64,000 nucleotides of DNA, from the NCBI RefSeq assembly GCF_001419745.1, contig NZ_LIRJ01000092.1, positions 1 to 64,000 of the forward strand, read 5' to 3'. The position numbers were made by a program, and so were the translations under genes. This stretch comes from Streptomyces silaceus. Its GTDB lineage: Bacteria > Actinomycetota > Actinomycetes > Streptomycetales > Streptomycetaceae. Under the pieces are notes generated by a model. That model searched no databases and had not been told where the DNA came from. It worked only from the letters and a program-made list of their open reading frames with translations. This document shows, piece by piece, positions 33,521-42,076 of the stretch. Each line of letters opens with the position of its first letter. Position 1 is the first letter of the stretch.

Positions 33521-36136
33521 TCACTGCCCCGCGTCCTTCCGGGGCTCGCCGTAGTACGCCTGCCGCATGAGCTGCTGCATCTCGTCGATCATCGGCATAC
33601 GGGGGTTGGCCGGCGCGCACTGGTCGGCGTACGCGTTCATCGCCTGCTGCGGCAGAGCCTCCAGGAAGGCCGCCTCGTCGACGCCCTCCTCCTGGAAGGA
33701 CGCGGGAATCCCGCACTTGGCGCGCAGCTCCTCCACCGCACGGGCATAGGACTCCACTCCCTCCTCGGGCGTCGCGGCCGGCAGGCCCAGCATGCGGGCG
33801 ATCTCCTGGAACCGCTCCGGCGCCCGGTAGACCTCGGCCTTCGGCCACGGCGTCGCCTTGCCGGAGACCGTGCCGTTGTGCCGGATGACGTGCGGCAGGA
33901 GCAGCGCGTTGGTGCGGCCGTGGGCGACGTGGAACGTGTTGCCGAGGGTGTGCGCCATGGCGTGCACCAGGCCGAGGAAGGCGTTGGCGAAGGCCATGCC
34001 CGCGACCGTCGAGGCGTTGTGCATCTTCTCGCGCGCCTCGGGGTCCTTCGCGCCGTTCACGACGCACCGCTCCAGGTTCTCGAAGATGAGCTTGATGGCC
34101 TGGAGGCAGAGCCCGTCGGTGTAGTCGTTCGCGTAGGCGGAGACATACGCCTCGGTGGCGTGGGTCAGCGCGTCGAAGCCGGAGTCGGCGGTGACGGTCG
34201 CCGGCAGCCCCATCGGCAGGACCGGGTCGACGATCGCGACGTTCGGGGTGAGCGCGTAGTCGGCGAGGGGGTACTTCTGCGCGGCCTCCGGGTCGGAGAT
34301 GACGGCGAAGGGGGTGACCTCCGAGCCGGTGCCCGAGGTGGTCGGGACGGCCACCATCTGCGCCTTCTTGCCGAGCCCGGGGAACGTGAAGGCCCGCTTG
34401 CGGATGTCGAAGAACTTCTCCTTGGTGTCGGCGAACTCGACCTCCGGGTGCTCGTACATCAGCCACATGATCTTGGCCGCGTCCATCGGCGAGCCGCCGC
34501 CGAGGCCGATGATCGTGTCCGGCCGGAAGTCCCGCATCCGCGCCGCGCCGGCACGGACGGTGGCGAGCTCCGGGTTGGGCTCGACGTCGTCGATGACCTG
34601 GACGGTGACGGCCTCGGGGCGGGCCGCGAGGATGTCGGTGACGCGGGCGACGAACCCGAGCTCCGACATCGTCTTGTCCGTCACGATCGAGACCCGCTTG
34701 ATGCCGTCCATCTCGCCGAGGTAGCGCAGCGAGTTGCGCTCGAAGTAGATCTTCGGCGGGACCTTGAACCACTGCATGTTGTTGTTGCGCCGTCCGATCC
34801 GCTTGATGTTGACCAGGTTGACCGCGGAGACGTTGTTCGACACCGAGTTGTGTCCGTACGAGCCGCAGCCGAGGGTGAGCGAGGGGAGGAAGGAGTTGTA
34901 GACGTCGCCGATGCCGCCGAAGGTGGACGGGGCGTTGACGATGACCCGGACCGCCTTGACGCGCCTGCCGAACTCCTCGGCGAGCTCCTCGTCCTCGGTG
35001 TGGATGGCGGCACTGTGCCCGAGTCCGTGGAACTCGACCATCTGCGCGGCCAGTTCGAGGCCCCGCTCGGTGCTGTCGGCCTTCAGGGCGGCCAGGATCG
35101 GGGAGAGCTTCTCGCCGGTGAGCGGCTCGCCCACGCCGACCTCCGCGCACTCGGCGACGATGACCGAGGTGCCCTCGGGGACCTCGAAGCCGGCCTCCTC
35201 GGCGATCCACCGGGGCGACTTGCCGACGACGGCGGCGTTCAGCTTGGCGCCCGCGCAGTTGTTGGCGAAGGCGGTCGTGCCGAAGACGAACTCCTCCAGC
35301 TTGGTCTTCTCGGCCGCCGTGACGACGTACGCGCCGAGCCGCTGGAACTCCTCGAGCGCCTCCTCGTAGATCTCCTCGTCGAGGATGACGGCCTGCTCGG
35401 AGGCGCAGATCATGCCGTTGTCGAAGGCCTTGGAGAGCACGATGTCGTGCACGGCCCGCTTCAGCTTGCCGCTGCGGGTGACGTAGGCGGGCACGTTGCC
35501 CGCGCCGACGCCGAGCGCGGGCTTGCCGCAGGAGTAGGCGGCCTTCACCATCGCGTTGCCGCCGGTGGCGAGGATCGTGGAGACGCCCTCGTGGTTCATG
35601 AGGAGGCCGGTCGCCTCCATCGAGGGCTCCTCGACCCACTGCACGCAGTTCTCGGGTGCGCCGGCCTCGATCGCGGCGTCCCGGACGATCCGGGCGGCCT
35701 CGGCCGAGCACTTCTGGGCGCTCGGGTGGAAGGCGAAGACGATCGGGTTGCGGGTCTTCAGGGCGATGAGCGCCTTGAAGATCGTGGTCGAGGTCGGGTT
35801 GGTCACCGGGGTCATCGCGCAGACGACGCCGACCGGTTCGGCGATCTCGGTGATGCCGTTCAGCTCGTCGCGGGAGATGACGCCCGCGGTCTTCAGGCCG
35901 CGCATCGAGTTGACGACGTGCTCGCACGCGAAGAGGTTCTTGACGGCCTTGTCCTCGAAGAGGCCGCGCCCGGTCTCCTCGACCGCCTGCCGCGCGAGCT
36001 CACCGTGGTGGCTCAGCGCGGCGAGGGAGGCCTTCTTGACGATGTGGTCGACCTGCTCCTGGTCGTACGACTGGAACCGCTCGAGCGCCGCGAGGGCCCC
36101 CCGCACGAGTCCGTCCACCATCTCCTTGGCCTGCAT
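33521..36136 (-). CDS. adhE: bifunctional acetaldehyde-CoA/alcohol dehydrogenase AdhE
   Basis: 871 aa. The N-terminal aldehyde dehydrogenase half has its catalytic Cys at about residue 244 (NGMICASEQ). The C-terminal iron-dependent alcohol dehydrogenase half has GGGSPMDAAK and Fe-ligand histidines in FDALTHATEAYVSA and HAMAHTLGNTFHVAHGRTN. Together they convert acetyl-CoA to ethanol with 2 NADH, recycling NAD+ in oxygen limitation. It is full length compared with E. coli AdhE (~890 aa). AAGGAG lies 8 nt before ATG 36136. A perfect Rex-type operator is upstream. Unusual for a respiratory actinomycete. Confidence 0.95.
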   Translation of the reverse strand: MQAKEMVDGLVRGALAALERFQSYDQEQVDHIVKKASLAALSHHGELARQAVEETGRGLFEDKAVKNLFACEHVVNSMRGLKTAGVISRDELNGITEIAEPVGVVCAMTPVTNPTSTTIFKALIALKTRNPIVFAFHPSAQKCSAEAARIVRDAAIEAGAPENCVQWVEEPSMEATGLLMNHEGVSTILATGGNAMVKAAYSCGKPALGVGAGNVPAYVTRSGKLKRAVHDIVLSKAFDNGMICASEQAVILDEEIYEEALEEFQRLGAYVVTAAEKTKLEEFVFGTTAFANNCAGAKLNAAVVGKSPRWIAEEAGFEVPEGTSVIVAECAEVGVGEPLTGEKLSPILAALKADSTERGLELAAQMVEFHGLGHSAAIHTEDEELAEEFGRRVKAVRVIVNAPSTFGGIGDVYNSFLPSLTLGCGSYGHNSVSNNVSAVNLVNIKRIGRRNNNMQWFKVPPKIYFERNSLRYLGEMDGIKRVSIVTDKTMSELGFVARVTDILAARPEAVTVQVIDDVEPNPELATVRAGAARMRDFRPDTIIGLGGGSPMDAAKIMWLMYEHPEVEFADTKEKFFDIRKRAFTFPGLGKKAQMVAVPTTSGTGSEVTPFAVISDPEAAQKYPLADYALTPNVAIVDPVLPMGLPATVTADSGFDALTHATEAYVSAYANDYTDGLCLQAIKLIFENLERCVVNGAKDPEAREKMHNASTVAGMAFANAFLGLVHAMAHTLGNTFHVAHGRTNALLLPHVIRHNGTVSGKATPWPKAEVYRAPERFQEIARMLGLPAATPEEGVESYARAVEELRAKCGIPASFQEEGVDEAAFLEALPQQAMNAYADQCAPANPRMPMIDEMQQLMRQAYYGEPRKDAGQ

Positions 36137-36293
36137 GGCAGGTACTCCTTCTCCGAGACCTTTTCTCTACACCTCCGATTCCACACCTTTACGCCGCTCC
36201 CGCCCGGCCGAAAAGGACCCCAACCTCCGGGTAAAAGGTCCCGCCGAAGCATCTCCCCCCTCAGGGAAACCCATTCCGACCTGCGCAAACCTG

Positions 36294-36311
36294 AAGGGAC
36301 TTTGGACCCTT
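36294..36311 (-). promoter_or_regulatory. DosR/OsdR-like palindrome upstream of adhE
   Basis: AAGGGACTTTGGACCCTT contains one perfect DosR half-box (GGGACT, i.e. AGTCCC on the other strand) and a degenerate partner. It sits 6 bp from the Rex-type operator. A second looser copy (GGGTAAAAGGTCCC) lies at 36229-36242. Pattern resemblance only. Confidence 0.45.
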
Positions 36312-36317
36312 GCGCGC

Positions 36318-36335
36318 TTGTGAAAGTTTTCACAA
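36318..36335 (-). promoter_or_regulatory. perfect Rex-type redox operator
   Basis: TTGTGAAAGTTTTCACAA: both 7-bp half-sites match the Rex consensus TTGTGAA-N4-TTCACAA exactly. It is centred about 190 bp before the adhE start and faces only adhE (the neighbouring protease ends at 36397). Rex represses when NADH is low and releases at high NADH, so adhE would turn on under reductive stress. Confidence 0.8.
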
Positions 36336-36349
36336 GGAATCCGGAAAAA

Positions 36350-36377
36350 GCCCCGCCCCCATTTCAGGGGGCGGGGC
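36350..36377 (-). terminator. intrinsic terminator of the protease gene
   Basis: An 11-bp G/C stem (GCCCCGCCCCC paired with GGGGGCGGGGC) has a 6-nt loop. Read on the minus strand it is followed by CTTTTTCC, a proper U-tract. It insulates the protease from adhE. Confidence 0.85.
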
Positions 36378-36396
36378 CCAAACCCTCAGGACGAGG

Positions 36397-37476
36397 TCAG
36401 CCGATTTCCGCGCCGTAGGCCGACAGGGCCTCCGGCACCGGCTGGAAGAACGTCTCGCCGCCGGACGAGCAGTCGCCGCTGCCGCCCGAGGTGAGACCCA
36501 GCGCCGTGTCGTCGGCGAAGAGCGCGCCGCCGCTGTCGCCGGGCTCCGCGCAGACCGTGGTCTGGATCAGACCGTCGACCTGGCCCTCCTGGTAGTTCAC
36601 CGTGGCGTCGAGCGCGGTGACCTCACCGTCGTGGACCTGCGTGGTGCTGCCGCTGCGCGTGACCTTCTGGCCGACCGTGGCGTCCCCGGCCTTGCTGATC
36701 GCCTGGGTGCCGCCGTAGAGGTTGACCTCGCTGGGGTGCGGGGTGTCGGCCGTGTACTTCACGATGGCGTAGTCGTTGCCCGGGAAGCTCGACTCCTCCG
36801 TGGCGCCGATCTCCTGGCCGCCCTGCGCGTCGGACCAGCTCTTGACCGCGTTGCCGCAGTGGCCCGCCGTCAGGAAGTACGGCTCGCCGCCCTTGACGAC
36901 GTTGAAGCCGAGCGAGCAGCGCGAGCCGCTCCCCCAGATCGCGTCGCCGCCGGCGATGAAGGCCTTGTACTCGCCCTTGCTCCGCTTGAGCTCGGCCTTG
37001 CCGCCGAGGCTCTTCACGATCGAGGCGACCTTGTCGAGCTTCGCGCCCTTGACCGTGCGGTCGGCCGTCACGACGACCTTGTTGGAGGCGGGGTCCATGG
37101 CCCACGAGGTGCCGGGGACGGCCGCCTTGTCGTCCAGCGTCGCGCGGGCGGTCTTCAGCTCCGCCAGGGAGTTCTCGACGATTCTGGCCTTGCCGCCCGC
37201 CGACTCGACGGCTTCCGCGGCACTCTGGTTCAGCACGTTCACGACGAGGCTCTTCGCCTTGGCGTCGTAGTACGTGCCCGCGGCGTCCGCGCCCAGCTCC
37301 TTGCCCAGGGACGAGGCGAGCTTTCCGGCCTTGGCCACCGAGAGGGTGTCCGGCGTGGGCTCGGGGGAGTTCTCGCTCGCGTTCGCAGTCTGGAAGGTGA
37401 TTCCCGCGGCGACCAGCGCGGCGATGCCCGCGCCTGCCACGGCGGCACGCCGCTTGGGTATGCGTCGGTGCTTCAA
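36397..37476 (-). CDS. secreted chymotrypsin-like protease with alpha-lytic pro-domain (streptogrisin family)
   Basis: 359 aa: signal peptide (~1-33), pro-region (~34-173), and a mature S1 protease of ~186 aa starting IAGGDAIWG (Ile174). The catalytic triad is in TAGHC, NDYAIVKY and GDSGG. Disulfide cysteines are in the streptogrisin pattern. The pro-region acts as an intramolecular chaperone in this family. TTG 37476 follows AGGAGG by 9 nt. It shares the fold with the second protease at 38783 but the pro-regions differ in length. Extracellular protein degradation. Confidence 0.93.
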   Translation of the reverse strand: MKHRRIPKRRAAVAGAGIAALVAAGITFQTANASENSPEPTPDTLSVAKAGKLASSLGKELGADAAGTYYDAKAKSLVVNVLNQSAAEAVESAGGKARIVENSLAELKTARATLDDKAAVPGTSWAMDPASNKVVVTADRTVKGAKLDKVASIVKSLGGKAELKRSKGEYKAFIAGGDAIWGSGSRCSLGFNVVKGGEPYFLTAGHCGNAVKSWSDAQGGQEIGATEESSFPGNDYAIVKYTADTPHPSEVNLYGGTQAISKAGDATVGQKVTRSGSTTQVHDGEVTALDATVNYQEGQVDGLIQTTVCAEPGDSGGALFADDTALGLTSGGSGDCSSGGETFFQPVPEALSAYGAEIG

Positions 37477-37755
37477 AACTCACGACCTCCTGTGGGGGGA
37501 TCGACCCGTCCGGTGTGGGGTCCCGACGGGCCGCAGGGCTTGCGCGGCACGGAGTTGCCACGCTGAAAAAGCCGCGTCCATGCCAATTGGCCTCGCCCAC
37601 TATCCCGATGCCTTCCGGTCGCACACAAGGTCTACTTCAGGACGTGCGCACGGCAACGGCCGTACGCCCCCGGCGCGTTGGGCGAGCAGGATCTGGCCAC
37701 GTCGGTTCCCGGTGCAAACACCGCGTGCAAGGGGACGGTCGCCGGCGGGTGAGGA

Positions 37756-38637
37756 CTAGTCCTGTCCGGTTCTCGACCCTCCGTGGGCGTTGTTCTCTCC
37801 GACTTCCGCGTTCGCCGCTCCGGAATCCGGCAGCTTCGCGGGCCCCGGAACCGCCCCGTCCGGCTGCTGCGGCAGGGCCTGCTGCGCCCGCTCCAGGAAG
37901 CGGAGCAGCTCCACGGGGAAGGGCAGCACGAGGGTGGAGTTCTTCTCGGCGGCGACGGCCACCACCGTCTGCAGAAGACGGAGCTGGAGCGCCGCCGGTT
38001 CCTCCGCCATGCCCTTGGCGGCCTCCGCGAGCTTCTTGGAGGCCTGGAGTTCGGCGTCGGCGTTGATGACCCGGGCCCGGCGCTCCCGGTCGGCCTCGGC
38101 CTGCCGCGCCATCGAGCGCTTCATGGTCTCCGGCAGCGAGACGTCCTTGATCTCGACCCGGTCGATCTGCACGCCCCAGCCGATGGCCGGGCTGTCGATC
38201 ATCAGCTCCAGGCCCTGGTTCAGCTTCTCCCGGTTGGACAGCAGATCGTCCAGGTCGCTCTTGCCGATGATCGAGCGCAGCGACGTCTGCGCCATCTGCG
38301 AGACCGCGAAGCGGTAGTCCTCGACCTGCATCACCGCGTCGGCCGGATCGATCACCTTGAAGTAGATGACGGCGTCCACCCGCACGGTGACGTTGTCGCG
38401 CGTGATGCCGTCCTGTGCGGGCACGGGCATCGTCACGATCTGCATGTTCACTTTGCGGAGCCGGTCGACCATGGGCACGATCATCGTGAACCCCGGCCCG
38501 CGCACCGCGCGTTGCAGCCGCCCGAGGCGCAGGATCACACCCCGCTCGTACTGCTTGATGACGCGCGCCGCCGCCATCACATAGACCGCTCCGACGGACC
38601 CGACGACCAGTCCCGCCGTCACCAGCTCCTCGACCAT
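37756..38637 (-). CDS. SPFH/band 7 (stomatin-like) membrane protein
   Basis: 293 aa. One N-terminal membrane helix (LVTAGLVVGSVGAVYVMAAARV) precedes a band-7 domain (VIKQYERGVILRLGRLQ, FTMIVPMVDRLRKVNMQI). A helical coiled-coil region follows (QAEADRERRARVINADAELQASKKLAEAAK) with a short Pro-rich tail. SPFH proteins scaffold membrane microdomains and often partner with NfeD or FtsH proteases; neither is adjacent. ATG 38637 follows GGGGGG. Sits between two secreted proteases. Confidence 0.92.
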   Translation of the reverse strand: MVEELVTAGLVVGSVGAVYVMAAARVIKQYERGVILRLGRLQRAVRGPGFTMIVPMVDRLRKVNMQIVTMPVPAQDGITRDNVTVRVDAVIYFKVIDPADAVMQVEDYRFAVSQMAQTSLRSIIGKSDLDDLLSNREKLNQGLELMIDSPAIGWGVQIDRVEIKDVSLPETMKRSMARQAEADRERRARVINADAELQASKKLAEAAKGMAEEPAALQLRLLQTVVAVAAEKNSTLVLPFPVELLRFLERAQQALPQQPDGAVPGPAKLPDSGAANAEVGENNAHGGSRTGQD

Positions 38638-38710
38638 GCCGGCCCCCCAGGGTCCGAATTGGGCGTGTTGGGCGTCCACTTCGAAGGTAGTCGCCCGCCC
38701 TGGACAGCGC

Positions 38711-38741
38711 GAGCCCCCGCCCGGAAGCCGGGCGGGGGCTC
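38711..38741 (-). terminator. 14-bp perfect hairpin downstream of the streptogrisin gene
   Basis: GAGCCCCCGCCCGG, loop AAG, and its reverse complement. It terminates the protease transcript before the SPFH gene. A second hairpin (GCCGGCCGGG/CCCGGCCGGC, 38752-38772) sits just beside it, closer to the protease stop. Confidence 0.8.
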
Positions 38742-38782
38742 ATGCCGCTGTGCCGGCCGGGACCCGGCCGGCGTGCGGTGTC

Positions 38783-39688
38783 TCAGTAGACGCTGACGTT
38801 GTACGCGCGCAGCGCCTCGGTGACCGGCTGGAAGAACGTCGTGCCGCCCGACGAGCAGTTGCCGCTGCCGCCGGAGGTCAGGCCGAGCGCCGTGGAACCG
38901 GAGTACAGCGGGCCGCCGCTGTCGCCGGGCTCGGCGCAGACCGTGGTCTTGATCATGCCGTAGACGACGTCGCCGCCGCCGTAGTTGACGGTCTGGTTGA
39001 GCGCGGTGACCCGGCCGCTGTGCGTACCGGTCGTCGAGCCGCGCCGGGTCACGTTCTGCCCGACGGTGGGGTCGGCGGCGCCCGTGATGTCCTGGCTGCC
39101 CACGGTGCCGGACTTGGTGACGGAGTTGTTCGTGTAGCGCACGATGCCGTAGTCGTTGGTCGGGAAGCTGGAGCCCGACGTGGTGCCGAGCACGGTGGTC
39201 TTCGCCGAGTTGGACCACCAGGTGCCCGCGCCGTCGGTGCAGTGGCCCGCGGTCAGGAAGTAGTAGGCGCCCGCGCTGTTGCGGACGTTGAAGCCGAGGG
39301 AACAGCGCCAGCTGTCGGCGTAGATGGCGTCGCCGCCGGAGATGTACTTCTGGAACTTCCCGGGCGTGCGCTGGATCTTCAGTGCGCCGGCGTTGGCCCC
39401 CGCCGCCTTCTTGAGCTTGGCGATCTCGGCCTTGGAGACCGTGCTGTCGGCGGTGACGACGAGTCGCTTGGTCTTCGGGTCGATGCCCCAGGCGGTGCCC
39501 GCGACATCGGCGCCGAGCACGGCGTCGTCGGCCTGCCGCAGCTGGGCCGCGCTGAACGTCGCCACGCTGTCCTGCGCGTTCGCCGCGGGCACGACGAGCG
39601 CTCCGGCGGCGACGAGACCAGTGGCCACGGCGAGCAGTCGGGTGCGTCTCGCGGTGTCGCTGTGGGGGATGGTGCGCTTGATCCTCAC
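38783..39688 (-). CDS. streptogrisin B-like secreted serine protease
   Basis: 301 aa: signal peptide (~1-38), pro-region (~39-115), and mature 186-aa enzyme starting ISGGDAIYA (Ile116). The mature part is close to S. griseus protease B as I remember it ([53 protein letters not shown]). The triad is His149, the Asp in NDYG, and the Ser in GDSGG. GTG 39688 follows GGGAGG. It degrades proteins outside the cell; such enzymes are often development-regulated. Confidence 0.94.
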   Translation of the reverse strand: MRIKRTIPHSDTARRTRLLAVATGLVAAGALVVPAANAQDSVATFSAAQLRQADDAVLGADVAGTAWGIDPKTKRLVVTADSTVSKAEIAKLKKAAGANAGALKIQRTPGKFQKYISGGDAIYADSWRCSLGFNVRNSAGAYYFLTAGHCTDGAGTWWSNSAKTTVLGTTSGSSFPTNDYGIVRYTNNSVTKSGTVGSQDITGAADPTVGQNVTRRGSTTGTHSGRVTALNQTVNYGGGDVVYGMIKTTVCAEPGDSGGPLYSGSTALGLTSGGSGNCSSGGTTFFQPVTEALRAYNVSVY

Positions 39689-39871
39689 GTTTGTTCCTCC
39701 CGAGGGAAGTCAGTGGACCCTTGTGGGTTGAGGGCCCGTGAGGCGCAGCCAAAGAGCAGGCAGGATTCCGGATACGCCGTGCTCCTGACAAGCGCTGCTC
39801 GGGAGTATTAGGGGGCGAGTACGAGCCGCACAAGAGCACCTTTCGGCCGTCGACCGAATACACGTCGACCG

Positions 39872-39910
39872 GCCCCGGTGGGTTCCGTACCTGTCGTACG
39901 CCACCGGGGC
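39872..39910 (-). terminator. nested hairpin downstream of the sulfur-type operon
   Basis: Outer stem GCCCCGGTGG/CCACCGGGGC with an inner CGTAC/GTACG stem. It lies between the last gene of the operon (stop 39954) and the protease promoter region. Confidence 0.65.
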
Positions 39911-39953
39911 TCGGGTTTTCGGCTGTGGTGCCGAGGTCCGACCGTCTGACGAA

Positions 39954-40769
39954 TCAGCGGTCGAGAAGGTTCCGTTCTCCCGCCGCGATCTCCGTCGCCA
40001 GCGTGTTGCCGGGCGGCGGGAAGGGGCAGAGGAAGTGGTCGGCGAAGGCGCAGGGCGGCAGCAGCGCGCGGTTGAAGTCGACCGCGGTGCGGCCCTCGGC
40101 GTCGGGCGCGGCGGGCCGCAGGAAGCGGAACCGGTGACTGGAGACGCCACTGGTGCCGTCGGCGAAGACGGCCCACAGCGAACCGTCCGCCTCGACGGCC
40201 GCCTGGAGCGTGTGCTCGACTCCCCCGAGCCGGAAGGAGAGTTCACCGCCGAGGCCGAGGCCGCGCTCCTTGCCGTCCGCGTTGCCGACGGTGACGGTGC
40301 GCTTCTCGTCGTACGGGGTGAAGCGTCCGGGCACCGCCCAGCGCTCGTCGTACGCGGTGGCCTCGATGCCCTTGAAGGCGCGACGCGCGGCGGAGTCCGG
40401 GTCGAAGTCGCGCACCGCCCACAGGCCTTCGCGCCGGATGACGACGAGCCGGCGCGCGCCGAGGACGACGCGGGCCTCCTCGACGAGGAGGGTGTCCGGG
40501 CCGAGGCGGACCTCTCCGGTCAGGGGCAGGCCGTCGACGGTCAGGCCGTCGGCGGGCTCCGCGGTGAGGACGACCGCGTCGGGGGTCGCCGTCCACCGCC
40601 CGGGAATCCCCGGAAGGTGCCCGTCCGGGTGGTCGGCGAGCCAGTGGGTGCCCTTGAGGGCGAGTGAGCCGTAGGGCGCCGACTCCGTCGCCGTGCGCTC
40701 CTCGTGCCACTGCTTCCAGTCCTGCGCGGCGTCGGTGTCCGGGCCGGCGCCGTCGTTCTCGGTGCTCAT
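39954..40769 (-). CDS. DUF1684 protein
   Basis: 271 aa cytoplasmic protein with DUF1684 hallmarks: WKQWHEERTATESAPYGSLALKGTHWL at the N-terminus and DFNRALLPPCAFADHFLCPFPPPGNTL near the end. The family contains invariant Cys and His residues and is of unknown function. It starts 5 nt after the LLM monooxygenase gene, so it belongs to the operon. Linkage to the flavin monooxygenases suggests a role in handling the oxidised product; this is inference. Confidence 0.85.
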   Translation of the reverse strand: MSTENDGAGPDTDAAQDWKQWHEERTATESAPYGSLALKGTHWLADHPDGHLPGIPGRWTATPDAVVLTAEPADGLTVDGLPLTGEVRLGPDTLLVEEARVVLGARRLVVIRREGLWAVRDFDPDSAARRAFKGIEATAYDERWAVPGRFTPYDEKRTVTVGNADGKERGLGLGGELSFRLGGVEHTLQAAVEADGSLWAVFADGTSGVSSHRFRFLRPAAPDAEGRTAVDFNRALLPPCAFADHFLCPFPPPGNTLATEIAAGERNLLDR

Positions 40770-40774
40770 GGTGA

Positions 40775-42076
40775 TCAGTCCTTCCCTGCGGGCTCACGCA
40801 GCCCGAGATGTGAGCGCAGCGTCGTGCCCTCGTATTCCGTGCGGTACACGCCGCGCTCCTGGAGCAGCGGCACCACCTTCTCGACGAACTCGTCGAGCCC
40901 GCCGGGGGTCAGGTGCGGCACGAGGATGAAGCCGTCGGCGGCCTCGGTGCGCACGGACTCCGCGAGTTCGGCGGCGACCGCGTCCGGGGTGCCGACGAAG
41001 GACTGGCGGGCCGTGGTCTCGACGACGGTCTGGCGGATGGAGAGCCCCTTGGCCTCGGACAGCGCGCGCCACTTGGCGGCGACGGCGAAGGGGTCGGCGA
41101 TCCGGACCCGGCCCTGGACCAGCTCCGAGTCCGGGACCGGGTCGATGTCGGGCAGCGGCCCGTCCGGGTCGTACGCGGACAGGTCCACGCCCCACACCTG
41201 CTCCAGGGCGAGGAGCGCGTTCTGCGGGGACACCTGCGCGCGGCGGATCCCGGCGGCCTTCTCCTGGGCCTCGGCCGCGGTGTCGCCGAGGACGTAGGTG
41301 ACCCCGGGCATGATCTTCAGGTCGTCGGCGGACCGCCCGTACGCGGCGAGGCGGCCCTTGACGTCGGCGTAGAAGGCGCGGCCCGCCTCGGGCGTGCCGT
41401 GCCGGGTGAAGATGACGTCGGCGGCCGACGCGGCGAACTCCCGGCCCTCCGAGGAGTCCCCCGCCTGGATCACGACGGGGTGGCCCTGCGGGGAACGCGG
41501 CACGGGGAACTCGCCCTCGATCGCGAAGTGCTCGCCGTGGTGCGTGAAGCCGCGCTGCCGTCCGTCGGGCGTCCAGGAGTCCCACAGCTCGCGCGCGGTG
41601 GCGAGGAACTCGGCGGCGCGGGTGTAACGGTCGGCGCGGTCGAGGTAGCCGCCGCGCCGGAAGTTCTCGCCGGTGAAGGCGTCGGAGGTGGTGACGACGT
41701 TCCAGGCGGCGCGGCCCGCGCTGAGGTGGTCGAGCGAGGCGAACCTGCGGGCCAGCTCGAAGGGTTCGTTGAAGGTCGCGTTGACGGTGCCCGCGAGGCC
41801 GAGCCGCTCGGTCACGGCGGCGAGCGCGGTCAGGACGGTGAGCGACTCGGGCCGCCCGACGACGTCCAGGTCGTGGATGCGGCCCTTGTGCTCGCGCAGC
41901 CGCAGCCCCTCGGCGAGGAAGAAGAAGTCGAACAGGCCGCGTTCGGCGGTGCGGGCGAGGTGCGTGAAGGACGCGAAGTCGATGTGGGAGCCGGACCCCG
42001 GGTCGGACCAGACGGTGGTGTTGTTGACGCCGGGGAAGTGGGCGGCCAGGTGCACCTGTTTGGGTCGCTGTGTCAT
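40775..42076 (-). CDS. LLM-class FMN-dependent monooxygenase (NtaA/SnaA/DszA family)
   Basis: 433 aa, the long form of bacterial luciferase-like monooxygenases. Features are HLAAHFPGVNNTTVW, HIDFASFTHLARTAERGLFDFFFLAEGL, AWNVVTTSDAFTGENFRRGG (FMN site region) and HPVVIQAGDS. The family uses reduced FMN from a separate reductase to oxidise C-N or C-S bonds of NTA, EDTA, dibenzothiophene sulfone or alkyl sulfones. ATG 42076 overlaps the next upstream gene's stop (ATGA). The ABC genes point to organosulfur breakdown, though amine substrates remain possible. Confidence 0.9.
   Translation of the reverse strand: MTQRPKQVHLAAHFPGVNNTTVWSDPGSGSHIDFASFTHLARTAERGLFDFFFLAEGLRLREHKGRIHDLDVVGRPESLTVLTALAAVTERLGLAGTVNATFNEPFELARRFASLDHLSAGRAAWNVVTTSDAFTGENFRRGGYLDRADRYTRAAEFLATARELWDSWTPDGRQRGFTHHGEHFAIEGEFPVPRSPQGHPVVIQAGDSSEGREFAASAADVIFTRHGTPEAGRAFYADVKGRLAAYGRSADDLKIMPGVTYVLGDTAAEAQEKAAGIRRAQVSPQNALLALEQVWGVDLSAYDPDGPLPDIDPVPDSELVQGRVRIADPFAVAAKWRALSEAKGLSIRQTVVETTARQSFVGTPDAVAAELAESVRTEAADGFILVPHLTPGGLDEFVEKVVPLLQERGVYRTEYEGTTLRSHLGLREPAGKD

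Noticed and set aside
33485-36418. Long plus-strand open frame opposite adhE (~977 codons)
   Set aside because: It is antisense to a complete, motif-rich AdhE gene. Composition is Val/Gly/Asp/His/Leu-biased, typical of GC-rich antisense frames; no domain seen.
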